From contig NW_026622863.1 of the NCBI RefSeq assembly GCF_023065955.2, forward strand, positions 45,366,177 through 45,430,176: a DNA stretch of 64,000 nt. Direction: 5' to 3'. Of this stretch, positions 1-17,945 are shown piece after piece; the first letter of the stretch is position 1, and every line of letters starts with the position of its first letter. The position numbers and the translations under genes were made by a program. The notes under the pieces were generated by a model. That model had not been told where the DNA came from, searched no databases, and saw only the letters and a list, made by a program, of their open reading frames with translations. The DNA is from Ursus arctos (taxonomy: Eukaryota; Chordata; Mammalia; Carnivora; Ursidae).

Positions 1-1049
1 GGATGTGGTCATGACCCTTTGACAGAATGCTATAGGAACAGGAGGTGTGAAATCACACAGCCTTCAGGAGAAGACTCTGGAGGAGTGGGAGTGGATTTTC
101 TTTCCCCCAAGACACACTCTGTGCCTAGAAATAGAGGGGAAAGTTCTAGTAGTATGTGGGAGAGAAGTTGGACTCAGAAAAGGAGTCGGTGGATGTGGTG
201 CCTTTTCAGCTCCAGTCTTCTGCAGGCATCCAGGTACTTTTGGGTGTGAGTTAATTGGGGGTTGCAAGTTCATAGAAGGGAATTCTGCTTCTTTCTCATA
301 CTTGCCAAGGTGGGATTGGGTATTCTAGGAGCTGGACCGGTTTGGGGGCCGACTGAAGTTCTGCTTTCCTCCCTCTCCTTGCCCTTCTATCTTGCCAATC
401 ACTAAATCAGAAGACAGGCTAAGGACTTGCACACAAACTAGCTTCCCCAACTAGGTAAGGTGATGGTGAGTAGAGCTGTGCTGCCTTGTGGTGCACTGCT
501 GAGTACTGTTGAACCTCTCATTTAGCCGACCTTAAGTTGAAAGTTCCACTAACGAGTAGGCATTTTGGGACAGGACTATGGTAACAGGGACTCCTTAATG
601 TGGCCATGGACCATGTGTCTTTGTCTGGGCTTCTTTGTGTGTCTCAGAATGAAGCTGTGACTCATGCTAGACTCAGGGGAAAGATTATACCTTGTAGCTG
701 ATTAGTCATCTGTCCCAACCAGGCTTTGGCCCCAGATACAGAGCACTCAGAGGAAGGGCTATACCCTGTGATGCGTGAATCCATTGGGTGGCCACTCGTG
801 AAAGAGCCATCTCTAGGGAGCTGAAAAAGAGAAGGAGAGAAGAGGAAATAAGCCATGGTAGGTGGCATGCTGAGGTCCACACTCTACGAGTGGACTGCTC
901 ACCAGAACCCTCCGATTCCTATGCTGCTGCTGCCCGAGCCTCTGTTACAGCAAGGGTCCAGATCCGTAGGGGTATAGGGGAAAACATCCAGTGCACCCCT
1001 TGGCACATTAAAGAGATTAATTCAAACCTGACTAAAGCATTATAGAGTA
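1..1049. other. Segment with no recognised gene or repeat
   Basis: Start of the first tandem copy. It contains only short chance frames. The same sequence at 44,446-45,493 differs by a few bases. Confidence 0.5.
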
Positions 1050-1480
1050 ACCACTGCCATGGTTCCTGACCTTTTCATCCGTCAACAGACATTTAGGTTG
1101 TTTCCATATTTTGGCTACTATGAATTATGCTGCCACGAACTTAAGAATGCAGCTATCTCTTGGAGATAGTGTTTTCACTTCCTTTTTACATGTACCCAGA
1201 AGTGGATTTCTGGATTGCGTGGTAGTTCTATTTTTAATATTTTGAGGAACAGCCATTCCGATTTCCATCGTGGTAGTAAATTGGTAGTCTACCAAATTAC
1301 ATTCACACCAGTGCTGCACAAAGGTTCCAATCCACTAAATCAGCAGTATTTGTTATCTCTTATCTCATGATAGCCAAAAGATGTGAAGTAATATCTCATT
1401 GTGGGTTTGGTTTGCATTTCTCTTATGAAGAGTGATATTGAGCTCCTTTTCATATATCTGTTGGCCATATGTATGTCATT
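1050..1480 (-). mobile_element. L1 fragment (antisense L1 3' region)
   Basis: Contains the familiar antisense L1 stretch: TTTCCATATTTTGGCTACTATGAAT, CCCAGAAGTGG, GGTAGTTCTATTTTTAAT, GAGGAACAGCCATTC and CTGTTGGCCATATGTATGTC. Old and diverged, with no usable frame. Confidence 0.75.
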
Positions 1481-1481
1481 T

Positions 1482-1605
1482 TTTTTAAGGTTGGCTCCAC
1501 GCCAGCATGGAGCCCAACACAGGACTTGAACTCACAACCTGAGATCAAGACCTAAGCTGAGATCAAGAGTCAGATGCTTAACTGACTGAGCCACCCAGGT
1601 GCCCT
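1482..1605 (-). mobile_element. CAN-type SINE (short, minus)
   Basis: Reverse-complemented SINE with a T-rich left end and the head CTGAGCCACCCAGGTGCCC at the right. It lies within or directly after an L1 fragment. Repeated at 45,927-46,049. Confidence 0.85.
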
Positions 1606-2331
1606 TGTTTGTCTTTTCTTGAATAATGTCTTTTCATGTCCTCTGTCCAATTTTTAATCTGGTGGGTTTTTTTTTTCATTTGGGGGTTCTTTTTTTATTT
1701 TGAGGTGTTTTTTTGCTATTGAGGTATGAGAGAGGCTGAATGACATTCCACGGTGTGTGTGTGTATCACATTTTCTTTATCCAGTCACTGAATTGTAAAG
1801 CAAAAATAAGCAAGTGGGAGTACGTCACTGAGAAGTTTCTGCACCGCAAATGAATAATAACAAAATGAAAAGGCAACCTCCAGAATGGGAGAAAATATGT
1901 GCAAAACACTTACCTGATAAGCATAAATACTTCCCCCACTTCAGGATCTGTGAGCACACATTATATTTAGTTGTAATGTCTTTGGTCTTCTTTAATCTGG
2001 AATAGATTCTCAGCTTTTGTCTTTCTTGACCTGGATATTTTGAAAAGCAGAGAATAATTGTTTGGGAAACTGTCCAGACTTCAATTTGGAGTTGCTCGAT
2101 GTTTTCCTATGCATTTCTTCCAGCACAGTTTTTAATCCTTTGGAAGGCAAAACCTTTTTCAATAGACACTTAATGTGGCATCGCACCAAAGCCTAACTTT
2201 GGGCTTCCATAAACTCCACAGAAATGAACTTTGAAGAAAGTCCTTTCAGTTTCTAGTGTCTGTTGTCTCACAGTTTCACGAGGCACTATAGTCAAGCCTT
2301 TACAGATAGGATTATTAAATGCCACATGATG

Positions 2332-2533
2332 GGACGCCTGGAGGGCGGGGGGCACAGTCAGTTAAGGGTCTGATTCTTGGTTTCAGGGTCATGATCCAAG
2401 GGTCATGAGATCAAGCCCCGTGTTGGGCTCTATGCTCAGCAGTCTGCTTAAGGCTCTCTCCCTCTCCCCCTCCCCCTGTGTGCTCTCTCTCCTTCTCTCT
2501 CAAATAAATATATAAATAAATCTTTTTTAAAAA
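2332..2533 (+). mobile_element. CAN-type SINE
   Basis: Plus-strand SINE with a diverged head (GACGCCTGGAGGGCGGGGGGCACAGTCAGTTAAG), a CT-rich middle and an AAATAAATATATAAATAAATC tail. Repeated at 46,777-46,978. Confidence 0.85.
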
Positions 2534-2679
2534 GCCGCATGACTGTTCACAGTGACCTCAAGCTAACAGGACATTTTAGATCATCTGCAGATAAGATTTT
2601 TGTCCCGTAATCTGCCTACAGATTTGGCTCACCTTAAAAAAAAAATCCTAGTTACTCTTTTTAAAAAACCTGTTTTTAC

Positions 2680-3525
2680 ATACAATAAAATTTGCTTTTT
2701 ACAAGGAGATTTTACAAAGGCATAGATTCTTATCACCACCACTGCAGATAGGATACTGAATAATTTCAACAGCCCAAAGAGTTATCTTGTGCTATACTTT
2801 GTATTCATATCCTTACCCCACCTCTACCTTCTGGCAACCATGGATGTGTTCTCTGTTTCAAGATTTTTGCCTCTTCCAGAATTTCACATAAATGAAATAA
2901 GGCAGTATACAACCTCCTGAGACTGGCTTCTTTGACCTAGCACAATGCCTTTGCAGGTCATCCAAGCTGTGTGTATCCACGGTTGTTAGTTCCATTGCCG
3001 AGTAGTATTGTTGGATGAATCTGACAGTGTGTTCATGCATTCAACTCTGAAAAACATTTGGGCTGTTTGTAGCTTGTGGAGATTATCAATAAAGCTCCTG
3101 CAAGTATTCATGTGCAGGTTTTGTGTGAACGTGAATTCTCAGTTCTTGAGAATAAATACCTGGAAATGGGATTTTGGGTCATCTGATTAAATGTGTATTT
3201 AGCTTTTAAGGAAACCACCAAATTGTTATCTAGAGTAACTGCACTATTTTGCATTTCCATCAGCAATATAGAAGAATTCCAGGCGCTCCACATCTTTGCC
3301 AATGCTAGGTACTGTTATTATTCTTTATTTTAGTCATTCTAATAGGTGTGTGGGGTATCTCATTAGGTTTTATTTTGCATTTCCCTAATGACTATGATGT
3401 TACACATTGATTCATGAGCTTGCTTGTCATTCACATATCTTTTTTAGTGAAGTGCATGTCCAAAAATTTAGCCCATTTTTAAATTGGGTTGTTTGTTTTC
3501 TTATGTTCAGGTTTGAAAGTTTTTT
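2680..3525 (-). mobile_element. Old L1 fragment (antisense)
   Basis: Antisense L1M-like sequence, for example TGCATTTCCCTAATGACTATGATG, CATTCTAATAGGTGTG and GGCAACCATGGATGTGTTCTC. The stretch at 2,690-2,760 is a similar old LINE fragment. No coding frame survives. Confidence 0.65.
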
Positions 3526-3574
3526 TTACATACTCTGTATATAAGTCCTTTGTTTTATATATGAGTGGTGGTTA

Positions 3575-3855
3575 CCTGAATCTACAGGTGTGATAAAATT
3601 GCACTGAAACACACATACACACACACACACACACACACATACACACACACGTGGATGTAAAACTTGTAAAATCTGAACAAGTTCTGTAGATTGTACTAAC
3701 ACCAATTTCCTGGCTTTTAGTATTGTACTATAGTTATGCAGAATGTTACCATTAGGGGAAAGTGGAGAAAGAACACACAGAACTTCTCTGTACTTTTTTT
3801 TTTTTTACAACTTCTTGTGAATCTATAACTATATCAAAATTTAAAAAAAAAGAGG
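3575..3855 (+). mobile_element. L1 3' end with internal (CA)n
   Basis: L1M-type 3' UTR: AGAATGTTACCATTAGGGGAAAGTGG, then TCTCTGTACTTTTTTTT, then TCTATAACTATATCAAAATTTAAAAAA. A (CA)n tract at 3,606-3,650 lies inside it. Repeated at about 48,020-48,300. Confidence 0.6.
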
Positions 3856-3993
3856 AAGTGTAGCCAAGTTGACAATAGATATTGAATCCGTAGTCTTCAA
3901 AACAACTTAAAAGTTTTTTTCCATTAATTTCTGCATTAATATTTGTTTCCTTCCTTATGCTATCTTTGGATTTTCCTTCTTTTTTTCTTTTTT

Positions 3994-4371
3994 TAAGATT
4001 TTATTTATTTATGTGACAGGAAGAGAGCACAAGCAGGGGGAGGGGCAGGCAGGGGGAGAGAGAGAAGCAGGGTCCCCACCCAGCCGGGAGCCCAACGCAG
4101 GGCTCTATCCCACATTCTTTTTTTTTTTTTCTTATAATAATATTTTTTTATTTTATTATGTTAGTCACCATACAGTACATCCCTGGTTTTTGATGTAAAG
4201 TTCGATGATTCATTAGTTGTGTATAACACCCAGTACACCATACAATACGTGCCCTCCTTACTACCCATCACCAGCCTATCCCATTCCCCTACCCCCTCCC
4301 CTCTCTATCCCAGGACCCTGGGATCAATACCTGAACTGAAGGCTTAACCAAATGAGCCACCCCGGCACCTC
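3994..4371 (-). mobile_element. CAN-type SINE split by an L1 insertion
   Basis: A minus-strand SINE runs from TTTTTTTAAGATTTTATTTATTT (3,994) to GGGCTCTATCCCA (about 4,112) and resumes at CTATCCCAGGACCCTGGGAT (about 4,306) to the head near 4,371. CTATCCCA on both sides is the likely target-site duplication of the inserted element. Repeated at 48,439-48,816. Confidence 0.8.
4118..4304 (-). mobile_element. Carnivore L1 3' end nested in a SINE
   Basis: Minus-strand L1 3' terminus: a poly(T) run, then ATTATGTTAGTCACCATACAGTACATCC and GTGTATAACACCCAGTACACCA, the typical 3' end of recent carnivore L1. It is only about 190 bp, so strongly 5'-truncated. Confidence 0.8.
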
Positions 4372-4762
4372 TATCTATGAATTTTCTATGTTGTTCTTTT
4401 TCCAACTTTAAAAGATGGACACTTAATTTTTATGTTAATTTTTAGACTTCCTTCCTCTCCAGTATGAAAATGTAAGGCTACAAACTCATCTCTAAACAGA
4501 GCTTTTGCTGAATCCCAAGGGAACATTGGAAAGTGTGATTCTTCATTCTTTATCCTTCTTCAAAATTGTTTTAGCTCTTTCTTTGCCTTTCCATAATTTT
4601 TCAAATTAATGTCTAAATCCATACCAAAAAAATCTTGTTGTCGTTTCTATAATAATTGCGTTAGACCTATATATCAATTTGGGGAGAGCTGGCTTTTTTA
4701 CTATACTGATCTTCCAATCTATGAACATGGTATGTCTCTCTATTTAAAAAATATGTAATTTC

Positions 4763-4945
4763 AGGGGATGCCTGGGTGGTTCAGCCAGTTAAGCATCTGC
4801 CTCCGGCTCAGGTCCTGATATCAAGCCCCTCATAGGGCTCCCTGCTCAGTGGGGAGTCTGCTTCTTCCTCTCCCTCTGACCCTTCCCCTTGCTTGTGCTC
4901 CTTCTTTCTCTCTCAAATAAATAAATAAAATATTTTAAAAATACA
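4763..4945 (+). mobile_element. CAN-type SINE
   Basis: GGGGATGCCTGGGTGGTTCAGCC head, CT-rich core and CAAATAAATAAATAAAATATTTTAAAAA tail. It lies about 640 bp downstream of the CYP2A copy A stop codon. Repeated at 49,208-49,390. Confidence 0.87.
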
Positions 4946-5582
4946 AGTTCTTTCTTTCATCAGTATTTTGTAGTTTTCACCCTACAGGATCTGTACATGT
5001 GTTGTCAGATTTATACTTAAGTATTTTGTTTTTTTCAGTGACTGAAGTGTTATTGTGTTTTTAATTTTGATTTCCTAAAATATATACAAAAAAAAAAAAA
5101 GAAAAAAGGCTTTTGTATGTTTAGTGACCTTACGAAACTCATTTTTTAAGAGGATTTTTTTTTCTTCTTGTAGATTCCTTGGGAATCAGTTAAGCTTTGT
5201 CACATGTAAAATGGGCATGAACACCGTTCCCTGACACATAGGTTTGTGAGCATTAAGTGATGTAAGTGTGTAATGCTTTTAGCACAGAACTGACGCAGAG
5301 TTTGATACAATAAATAATAGGCATTATTATTATTAACAGTATAGTGAGAGGTTCTCCCTCTTACCCCACCTCTTAAAGATCTATCTCTAGCAAGGTCAAC
5401 AGACAGGGTCCGTTCCTTTCACCTTCCTCTCCTATTCACCTTGCTCCTTCCTTCCCCCTAAGCCACCTCCCTCCGGCTAGCCCCGCCCCTCCCTTAACCC
5501 CACCCTTATCAGTAGTCCCACCCCTAATCCCTCCCTCCACCTTTCTCTTCCCCCCCAGCCCTGCCCTCCCATAGCCCCTCCT

Positions 5583-11863
<6,281 letters not shown>

Positions 11864-11911
11864 GGTGGCACCGGGAGACAAGGTCAGATGGTGATGGCTG
11901 GGGTGGTTTGC

Positions 11912-11918
11912 CTTTATA
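11912..11918 (-). promoter_or_regulatory. TATA box of CYP2A copy A
   Basis: The minus strand reads GGTATAAAGGC about 50 bp upstream of the ATG at 11,863. This spacing implies a short 5' UTR of about 20-25 nt, as in human CYP2A genes. The same element is present upstream of copy C. It is absent from the truncated copy B, where it lies inside the deleted segment. Confidence 0.75.
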
Positions 11919-12299
11919 CCACGCGGGAGAGAAAGGCGGAGTTTGGTGCTGATTATATAATTGTACCATTTCACTTCCCAGCTATACCCCCCCCCACCCT
12001 GGACTCATCGCTGAGCTTGGCACACAGCCAGATGGCAGGAGGAGGGGACCCCAGGAGGATTAACAGGGAGTAGGCCCCAAGACAGAGTGTGCTGCCCCTT
12101 CAGGAGGGACGACCCCAGGGCTATAGAATTGAGTGAAGCAGTAGACAAATTCCTGAACTGAAGAGTTTAGAATACTTGTATGTGGAGCCCCCTGAGCTTT
12201 GGATTTTCGGTCTCAGAGTGAGAAGGGACCCTAACATTGTAGATGTTGAGGTCTCCAGAGAAAAGAATCCAGAGATCCGGGTTTAAGAGTGTTGGAATG

Positions 12300-12569
12300 G
12301 GGAGCACTCGGGTGGCTCAATCTGTTAAGCCGCTGACTCTGGATTTTGGCTCGGTCATGATCTCGGGGTTGTGAGATAAGCTCAAGATCAGGCTCCAAGC
12401 TGGGCTGGATGGGGAGCCTCCTTAAGATTCTCTCTCTCCCTCTCCTCCCTCTGCCCCTCCCTCTCCTTCTGCCCCTCCCCCTCGCTTTGCCCTCTGCCCA
12501 CAGATCCCTCTGCCCCTTTTTGTCTCCTCCCTTGCCCCCCTGCCAAGCATTCCTTCGCTCTCTCTCAAA

Positions 12570-12570
<1 letters not shown>
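12300..12570 (+). mobile_element. CAN-type SINE upstream of CYP2A copy A
   Basis: GGGGAGCACTCGGGTGGCTCAATC head with a long CT-rich segment. The tail has become a (GAAA)n tract. It lies about 440 bp upstream of the gene start. Repeated at 56,747-57,017. Confidence 0.85.
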
Positions 12571-12619
<49 letters not shown>

Positions 12620-12623
12620 AGGA

Positions 12624-12671
<48 letters not shown>

Positions 12672-12675
12672 AAAG
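12571..12675 (+). repeat. (GAAA)n microsatellite, copy A
   Basis: About 105 bp of nearly pure GAAA with one GGAAA interruption. The copy C equivalent is about 63 bp longer and has additional interruptions. It is the largest length difference between the two tandem copies. Confidence 0.95.
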
Positions 12676-12769
12676 AGTGTTGAAACGGGACAGCATGTGT
12701 GGCTGTGGATTTGGATTTGGGGTTTTTGATGAGGAGGGATGTACATTTAAAGGTCTCAGGAGGGGAGTG

Positions 12770-12902
12770 GGTGCCTGGGTGCCTCAGTCAGTTAAGCATT
12801 GGACTCTTGATCTCCGCGCAGGTCTTGATCTCATGATTGTGAATTCAAACCCAGCGTTGGGCTCCAGACTGGGTGTGGAGCATACTTTAATAATAAAAAA
12901 AG
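12770..12902 (+). mobile_element. CAN-type SINE (short)
   Basis: GTGCCTGGGTGCCTCAGTCAGTTAAGC head, a tRNA-like body and a TTTAATAATAAAAAAA tail. Repeated at 57,280-57,412. Confidence 0.85.
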
Positions 12903-13739
12903 GTCTTGGGAGGGGAGATCCCAGGGAGTGGATTTGAGGGTCTCGGGGGGAGGGAGGACCCCTGCCTGTCATGGGCGATTCCCAGAAGAAGTATACGGGA
13001 GTCCAGCAGGATCCAAGAGTCCGCACCTGCCCCAGGCTTTGACCCGCCACTGCTTTGAACTCTGGTGCCCAGAATCCCCACTGGGACCTCAACGCAAGGT
13101 CAGGATCAGTGTCACTGACCCTCTGTGGTTGGGAAAGGGGTAGAAGTCCAGAGGCACGTTTAAGTGGAACCTTTCTTAGTAAAGAAGAGTAACTTGTGGT
13201 CTCTGTGGCAGAGGGCCTGGGCAGGACTTGGAAATGGTAATGACAAGCATCCATATGGTGCCAAATAGTCCCAACTGTCTCAAGGGGTGTCATTGACAGA
13301 AAGCCTCACCGGTCCTACCCAGATCCTTGGGGGAGCTCACTAGGTTCATCATTTCCATTGTTGCTGTTTGTAGTAGTGCTACTAATGTTCCCCACTTGGT
13401 ATGTGAGAATACTGAGGACAGACAACAGAGGGAGGGAGGGGCTCCTGTGTCTCCCGCTCTGCATGCTTACTCCCCCTTTCTGGGGCTGGGTTTCCCCGAG
13501 TGGAAAGGGAGAACTTGAGGGCAGGAGGTGGAGTGCGAGGGTGCGGAAGGTCCCTTTGGGGTGATTCCGGGTTCAGCAGGGCTGCTGGCAGCACACAGAG
13601 GGAGCGACGGTGGGAGACGGTTGGGAAAAGTCCCCAGTGGGGAGAGAGCCAGGCCCTGGAGGCTGAAAATGGGAATAGGGAAAGATGGTGTCCTTCCTGC
13701 TGTCCTTCCCTCAGTGACCTTCTTCCTTAATAATAGGGC

Positions 13740-13920
13740 GCTGGCCTTTGGTGAGCACTAATTGTGAAGAGCCAGTGTGTGGACATGTGATCTCATGGGA
13801 TCCTTCTAGCCGGGGGGCTCCGTTCATAGCATCTTCCATCTGCTGTCCAGAAGAGCAAGCCTCCCTACTGCTCGAGGTCACCCAGGTAGCAGGTAGGGAG
13901 CTGCGATTTGAACCCTGTCC
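13740..13920 (+). mobile_element. MIR-like SINE remnant
   Basis: Contains GAGGTCACCCAGGTAGCAGG and GCTGCGATTTGAACCCTG, matching the MIR core. Repeated at 58,250-58,430. The overlapping 184-codon plus-strand open frame in this area is not supported as a gene. Confidence 0.6.
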
Positions 13921-14944
13921 TCTCCTTCCTCCACTGACTGGCCTAGCCCATACTGACAGCCAAGTGGAGACCAAGTTTAGCAAGTGGTGTGGGATTGGCA
14001 TTGTCAGAGGTACGCTAGCAACTTCTGCCATTGGCATCAGCTCGCCCCTGCTCGACACTGGGGCTGACAGCAAGTTGAGACTGAACTTGATGCCAGGAGA
14101 ACACTCACAGAGCCACCTCTGCTGCCAGGAGGGTCTGAGAGGAGGCTGCGGTGGCGACTGGGGCTGGCTTCAGGGGGTCATAAGGGTGGCACCCTGTAGC
14201 TCTAAGGTGGTCCCAGCCAGCTCTGACATGAGCAGCATGTGGGTGCTGGATTGGTCTTCCATGGTCCTGATAGGGGCCCCGATGGGCAGAGGCAGCATCT
14301 GACAGTTGGAAACCTCCCCCCATTTGCTCAGATGCCAGCTCTAACTTTGGACAAGTGCAGTGGGTGAGGTTAGCACTCTCAGGACTGGCACGTTGCTCAA
14401 AGTGTTCTAGTCCTCTGAGCTGGAATTCTGTGGGGAGGGAACAAACAGCAGAGAACAAAGCAGAGAGGAAAGTTGTTTATTGGTTTTAAAGGGAGCAGAG
14501 GAGGGAAATATTAGCACAGGCTTGGCAGGTATCAGTCCCCTTAATCCCAAACACCAGCCTACACCTGGGCTGGCTGCAAGCCTGGCCCCCCCCCCTTCCC
14601 CTTGCTGTTCCTTGGCAAGGAGGGAGGTAGAATTTCAAGAGTTTGTTTGTCAGCGAAGTTGGCACCAGCCAGGGCACTGAGTGTTCAAACAGCCTGTCGT
14701 GACCTGGGGAGGAGCAGGGAATATGGCCAACAAAAGTGCTTGGCAACAGAGAGGTCAAGTGTGCTTGGCCTCGCTGGTAACCCTGGAACGTGGAGTGAGG
14801 CCAACTTCTGTCATCACATGCCTTCTCCCCCAAGGGCTGGAGAGTGCAAGGCCAGTGTGCAAGTGCCTGGGCAACAGCTTCCAGGATGAGTTAGGGGCAT
14901 GCCCAGGAAAATCTCTTTCCCGCCCTGGGACTCAGTTTCCCTTT

Positions 14945-15080
14945 CCAGACAATGGTACAGCAGTTAAGAGCACAGTTAAGGCATGGATTGGAATACCTTA
15001 TTGCTTCTTTGTTGTGGGACCTTGAACAGGTCATCTCGCTTCTCTGATCCTCCTGGGGCCAATGACAGGTTGTATCTCTT
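14945..15080 (-). mobile_element. MIR-like remnant
   Basis: GTACAGCAGTTAAGAGCACAG followed by GGGACCTTGAACAGGTCATCTCGCTTCTCTG, the antisense MIR pattern. Repeated at about 59,455-59,590. Confidence 0.55.
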
Positions 15081-15479
15081 AGCCTATTATGGGAGAAGTC
15101 ATCGATTAATGGGTTTGAAGTGCACGGCAGTAAGTGCCAAAAAAATAGTAGCTGTTCCTATTAATCTGCAGTATCAGGATATGAGTAAGGGATTCTCTAA
15201 ATTCCCCTTTCAGATATTATATTCTCTGGTCTAAAGTACCAAATACGTTTTCTTCGGGAAAGGAGATAGGGAGAGGAAGCCTGTGGGAACCTGACTGCCC
15301 TTCCTTCTTTGGCACAGCTGAGCCTTCCCCCTGGAGCTGCGAATGGAACATTGACTTGGAGGTGGCCTTCTGGAGGGACGGTGCAGTAGGCACTGTGTGA
15401 GGAGGGTGGATCAGGGGTAAACCCTCAGGTTGTTTTGGGGTGGGGAGGCATGGCCCCGCACAGCACCTTGCCCAACATC

Positions 15480-16062
15480 TGTTTCTCCCCTTGTGTCTGT
15501 CTGTCTTATTTTTGTCTTCCCTGCAAGTCAGCCTGTCCTTCAACCCTCTTGTGTGTTTCTGGATCTTTCTGTTCATGCCAGTGTGTGCAGTGGGTTCTCC
15601 TAGATGCCTCTGTTGCACATCTTCTTATTTATACATCTGTATACGTGTGTCATTCCGGGCAGGTGCATGGGGTCTCTGCATGTCTGAGCTCATGTGTGTA
15701 TCAGTGTGTCCGTGTTGGTACATGTATTTATGAACACACCTGTCTGTGGAGTGTCTGTGTGTGCAGAAGTTGGTGTCCGTACCTGTTTGTGTCTAGACAT
15801 GTACGTCTGTGGGAGCACATGACAGGGGGTGTGTGTGCAGGCCAGTGTGCCCGAATGCACACCAGCCTCTTTGTGTTGGCGGGCAGCTGAGTACATGCTT
15901 TGGAGCATGCCTGTTGGAGGACGTCTACATGAGTGTCTGTGTGTCCACCCTGACGTCTGACTGTATATTCACACGTATGTGACCATGTACGGGTGTGTGG
16001 ATGGACATTTTGTGAGTGCATTCTGGCATTGTGTGTAGGCATGTGGGCCACTCTGTGTACAC
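15480..16062 (+). repeat. GT-rich low-complexity / degenerate tandem tract
   Basis: A long stretch of TGTGTGTCTGTGTGTGCATG-type sequence with no gene. It marks one end of the inverted homology: its reverse complement, minus internal changes, is at 28,845-29,287. A direct copy is at 59,990-60,572. The cysteine-rich open frames across it follow from the TGT/TGC composition. Confidence 0.75.
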
Positions 16063-17630
16063 ATGGCTGAGATCTGCTTGTGCCTGTTTGCTTTCAAACA
16101 CAACCCTGGCCCAGCTCCACTTCCCTTCTTAAAAACACAAGTATTTCCCTTATTTTTCAGGGTATTGCATCCCTCAGTTTTCAAGGGTCACACGAGGCCA
16201 AAAACCCCGCATGGGATAGGTGTGTCCTGAGAGCATTCGGAGGTGGGTCAACTCCTACTGGATCAACTCAAACATCCACTCATAAAATTCTCTCCCATAG
16301 TGTCCCCCAGCCCCCTAACCCACTCAGCACCTTTAAGACAGTCATCCAGCCAGTGCTCAGTCAACCTGCCAGTCCGTCCCAGCCTGTGCTGAGGGATGCT
16401 GAGGACGCAGTGGTGACCCTGGGCGCTGCCCTCATGAAGCTCTCAGTCCACAGGGCAGACGGAGCAGCCACATGTCAGTGAAGCTCAGAATGCACAGGGC
16501 TGGTATGAGAAGGCACAGGCAGAGGGGTGGGCGGGGGGGGGGATAGGGGGCACAGGTGTCTGTAGGGGCCCAGAGATAGCCCTGCTTCAACCTTGTAAGT
16601 TCAGGCTGAGCCACTAGAGGGCTAAGGAGGGATTTTTCCAAGGCAGGATGGGGACAGCAGGGAGGGAGAAATCTGGGCAGAGAAATCCCAGTGCCAAGGC
16701 AGTGGAGCATAGTCGGGTGCTGTTAGAGTGAAAGGAACTGGGCCATGGGCACTGATGAGGCTGTAGCCATCAGCAGGAGTCAGACCTGCTGGACCTGGTG
16801 GGACTGGGTGGGGAGTGTGGACTCTGTCCTAAGATGATGGGGAGCCCCAGAAAGATCTTAAGCAGGGGAACCAAATGGCCAAATTTGTGTTTCAGAGAGA
16901 TCGTTCAGATTTTTGGAGGAAGATGAGACTAGAGGTCCAGAGACAGGGAAGTGGCTTCTGTAGGCTTAAGGGGACAGAGGACAGGGCCATGAGCATGGAG
17001 AGGAGGCATGTGTTGGAGGAAGATATAGAAAGAAGAACCAGTTCTTACTTGGGTATGTGTTGGCTGTGTGGGGTAAGGTGAGGAGGAGCCCAGTGTGGGG
17101 GTGGATGGCAGTGTCATGTATTGGTTTGGGGACACAGATCAGGAGCAGGTCTGAGGAAGGAGATAATGAATTCCACTTTGGACACGTTGGGAACCAGGCA
17201 CAATCCCTGCTTAAGGGATTTCTTAGACTAGAGGGAGAGCAGACCCGAATAAACTAAAGTCCTCAATGATCCCGTTAGTATTCATTGATAATTATGGGCA
17301 ATAATTTGGTACTTGAAGCTGAGGATTGGGAGGGCTTCCTAGAAACTGTCGTTTGAACTGGGTCTTGCAGGATAAGCTCACAGGTTGGGGAGGAGAGGAG
17401 GGCAGGGCAGAGAGCCTCACAAGCCAGGTTTGGACATGTGAGATGAGGGGACACAGCAGACATGTGACTGCTACACCCCCTGCTCCCTCTGCCAACCTCA
17501 TCAATCAACTTGCTGTCCTCTACCCCCTAGCCTGACGCAAAACTCTCTAAAAAAACTGGCTCATGCCCACAAGTGTGGCTGAAATCTATGACCCTCTCCC
17601 AAATGAGAATGTTTTTTTTAATTGAAGTGA

Positions 17631-17760
17631 AGGGGCACCTGCCTGGCTCAGTCAGTAGAGCATGCAACTCTTGATCTTGGGGTTGTGAGTTCAAGCCCCA
17701 CGTTGAGCATACAGTTTAAATAAATAAATACATAAATTTCAAAAAATAAATCAAGAAACT
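17631..17760 (+). mobile_element. CAN-type SINE (short)
   Basis: GGGGCACCTGCCTGGCTCAGTCAGTAGAGC head and TTTAAATAAATAAATACATAAA tail. Repeated at 62,143-62,272. Confidence 0.87.
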
Positions 17761-17794
17761 GAGAGCTTCAGAGGGGAGGGGGTGGGGGATTGGA

Positions 17795-17945
17795 ATAGGC
17801 CGGTGATGGGTATTAAGGAGGGCACATATTGCATGGAGCCCTGGGTGTTATACGCAAACAATGAATCATGGAACATTACATCAAAAACAAAGGATGTACT
17901 GTATAGTGACTAACATAACTTAATAAAAATTTTTTTAAAAAATCA
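17795..17945 (+). mobile_element. Carnivore L1 3' end
   Basis: GGTGATGGGTATTAAGGAGGGCAC, GGGTGTTATACGCAAAC and ACTGTATAGTGACTAACATAACTTAATAAAAAT form the typical 3' terminus of young carnivore L1. Repeated at 62,307-62,457. An older antisense LINE fragment follows at 17,960-18,060. Confidence 0.82.

Larger units (their letters stand above)
12903..17630. other. Upstream flank of CYP2A copy A, no gene recognised
   Basis: Mostly unique sequence with two MIR-like remnants and the GT-rich tract listed separately. Open frames of up to 184 codons occur on both strands (for example 13,748-14,302) but overlap MIR sequence and show no domain. 16,735-17,250 resembles an old unclassified interspersed repeat. 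The part up to about 16,062 was included in the ancestral inverted duplication, and 10,848-15,609 was later lost from copy B. Confidence 0.5.

Noticed and set aside
12409..12729. Open frame with repeated ERKK or FLSF units (also 56,857-57,447)
   Set aside because: Pure translation of the (GAAA)n microsatellite and the adjacent CT-rich SINE segment.
13748..14302. 184-codon plus-strand open frame, duplicated at 58,258-58,812
   Set aside because: Overlaps a MIR-like remnant, has no recognisable domain, and its duplication is just the segmental repeat. An antisense frame is equally open.
15435..15890. 151-codon cysteine-rich open frame (also at 59,945 and, inverted, at 28,802-29,317)
   Set aside because: It follows from GT/TGTG-rich low-complexity DNA; Cys and Val arise from TGT and GTG codons, and there is no domain, splice context or start signal.
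17650..17705. tRNA-like A-box and B-box sequence inside SINEs (also 37,520-37,575, 40,760-40,815)
   Set aside because: These belong to tRNA-Lys-derived CAN SINEs; the tRNA arms are degenerate and followed by SINE tails, so they are not tRNA genes.
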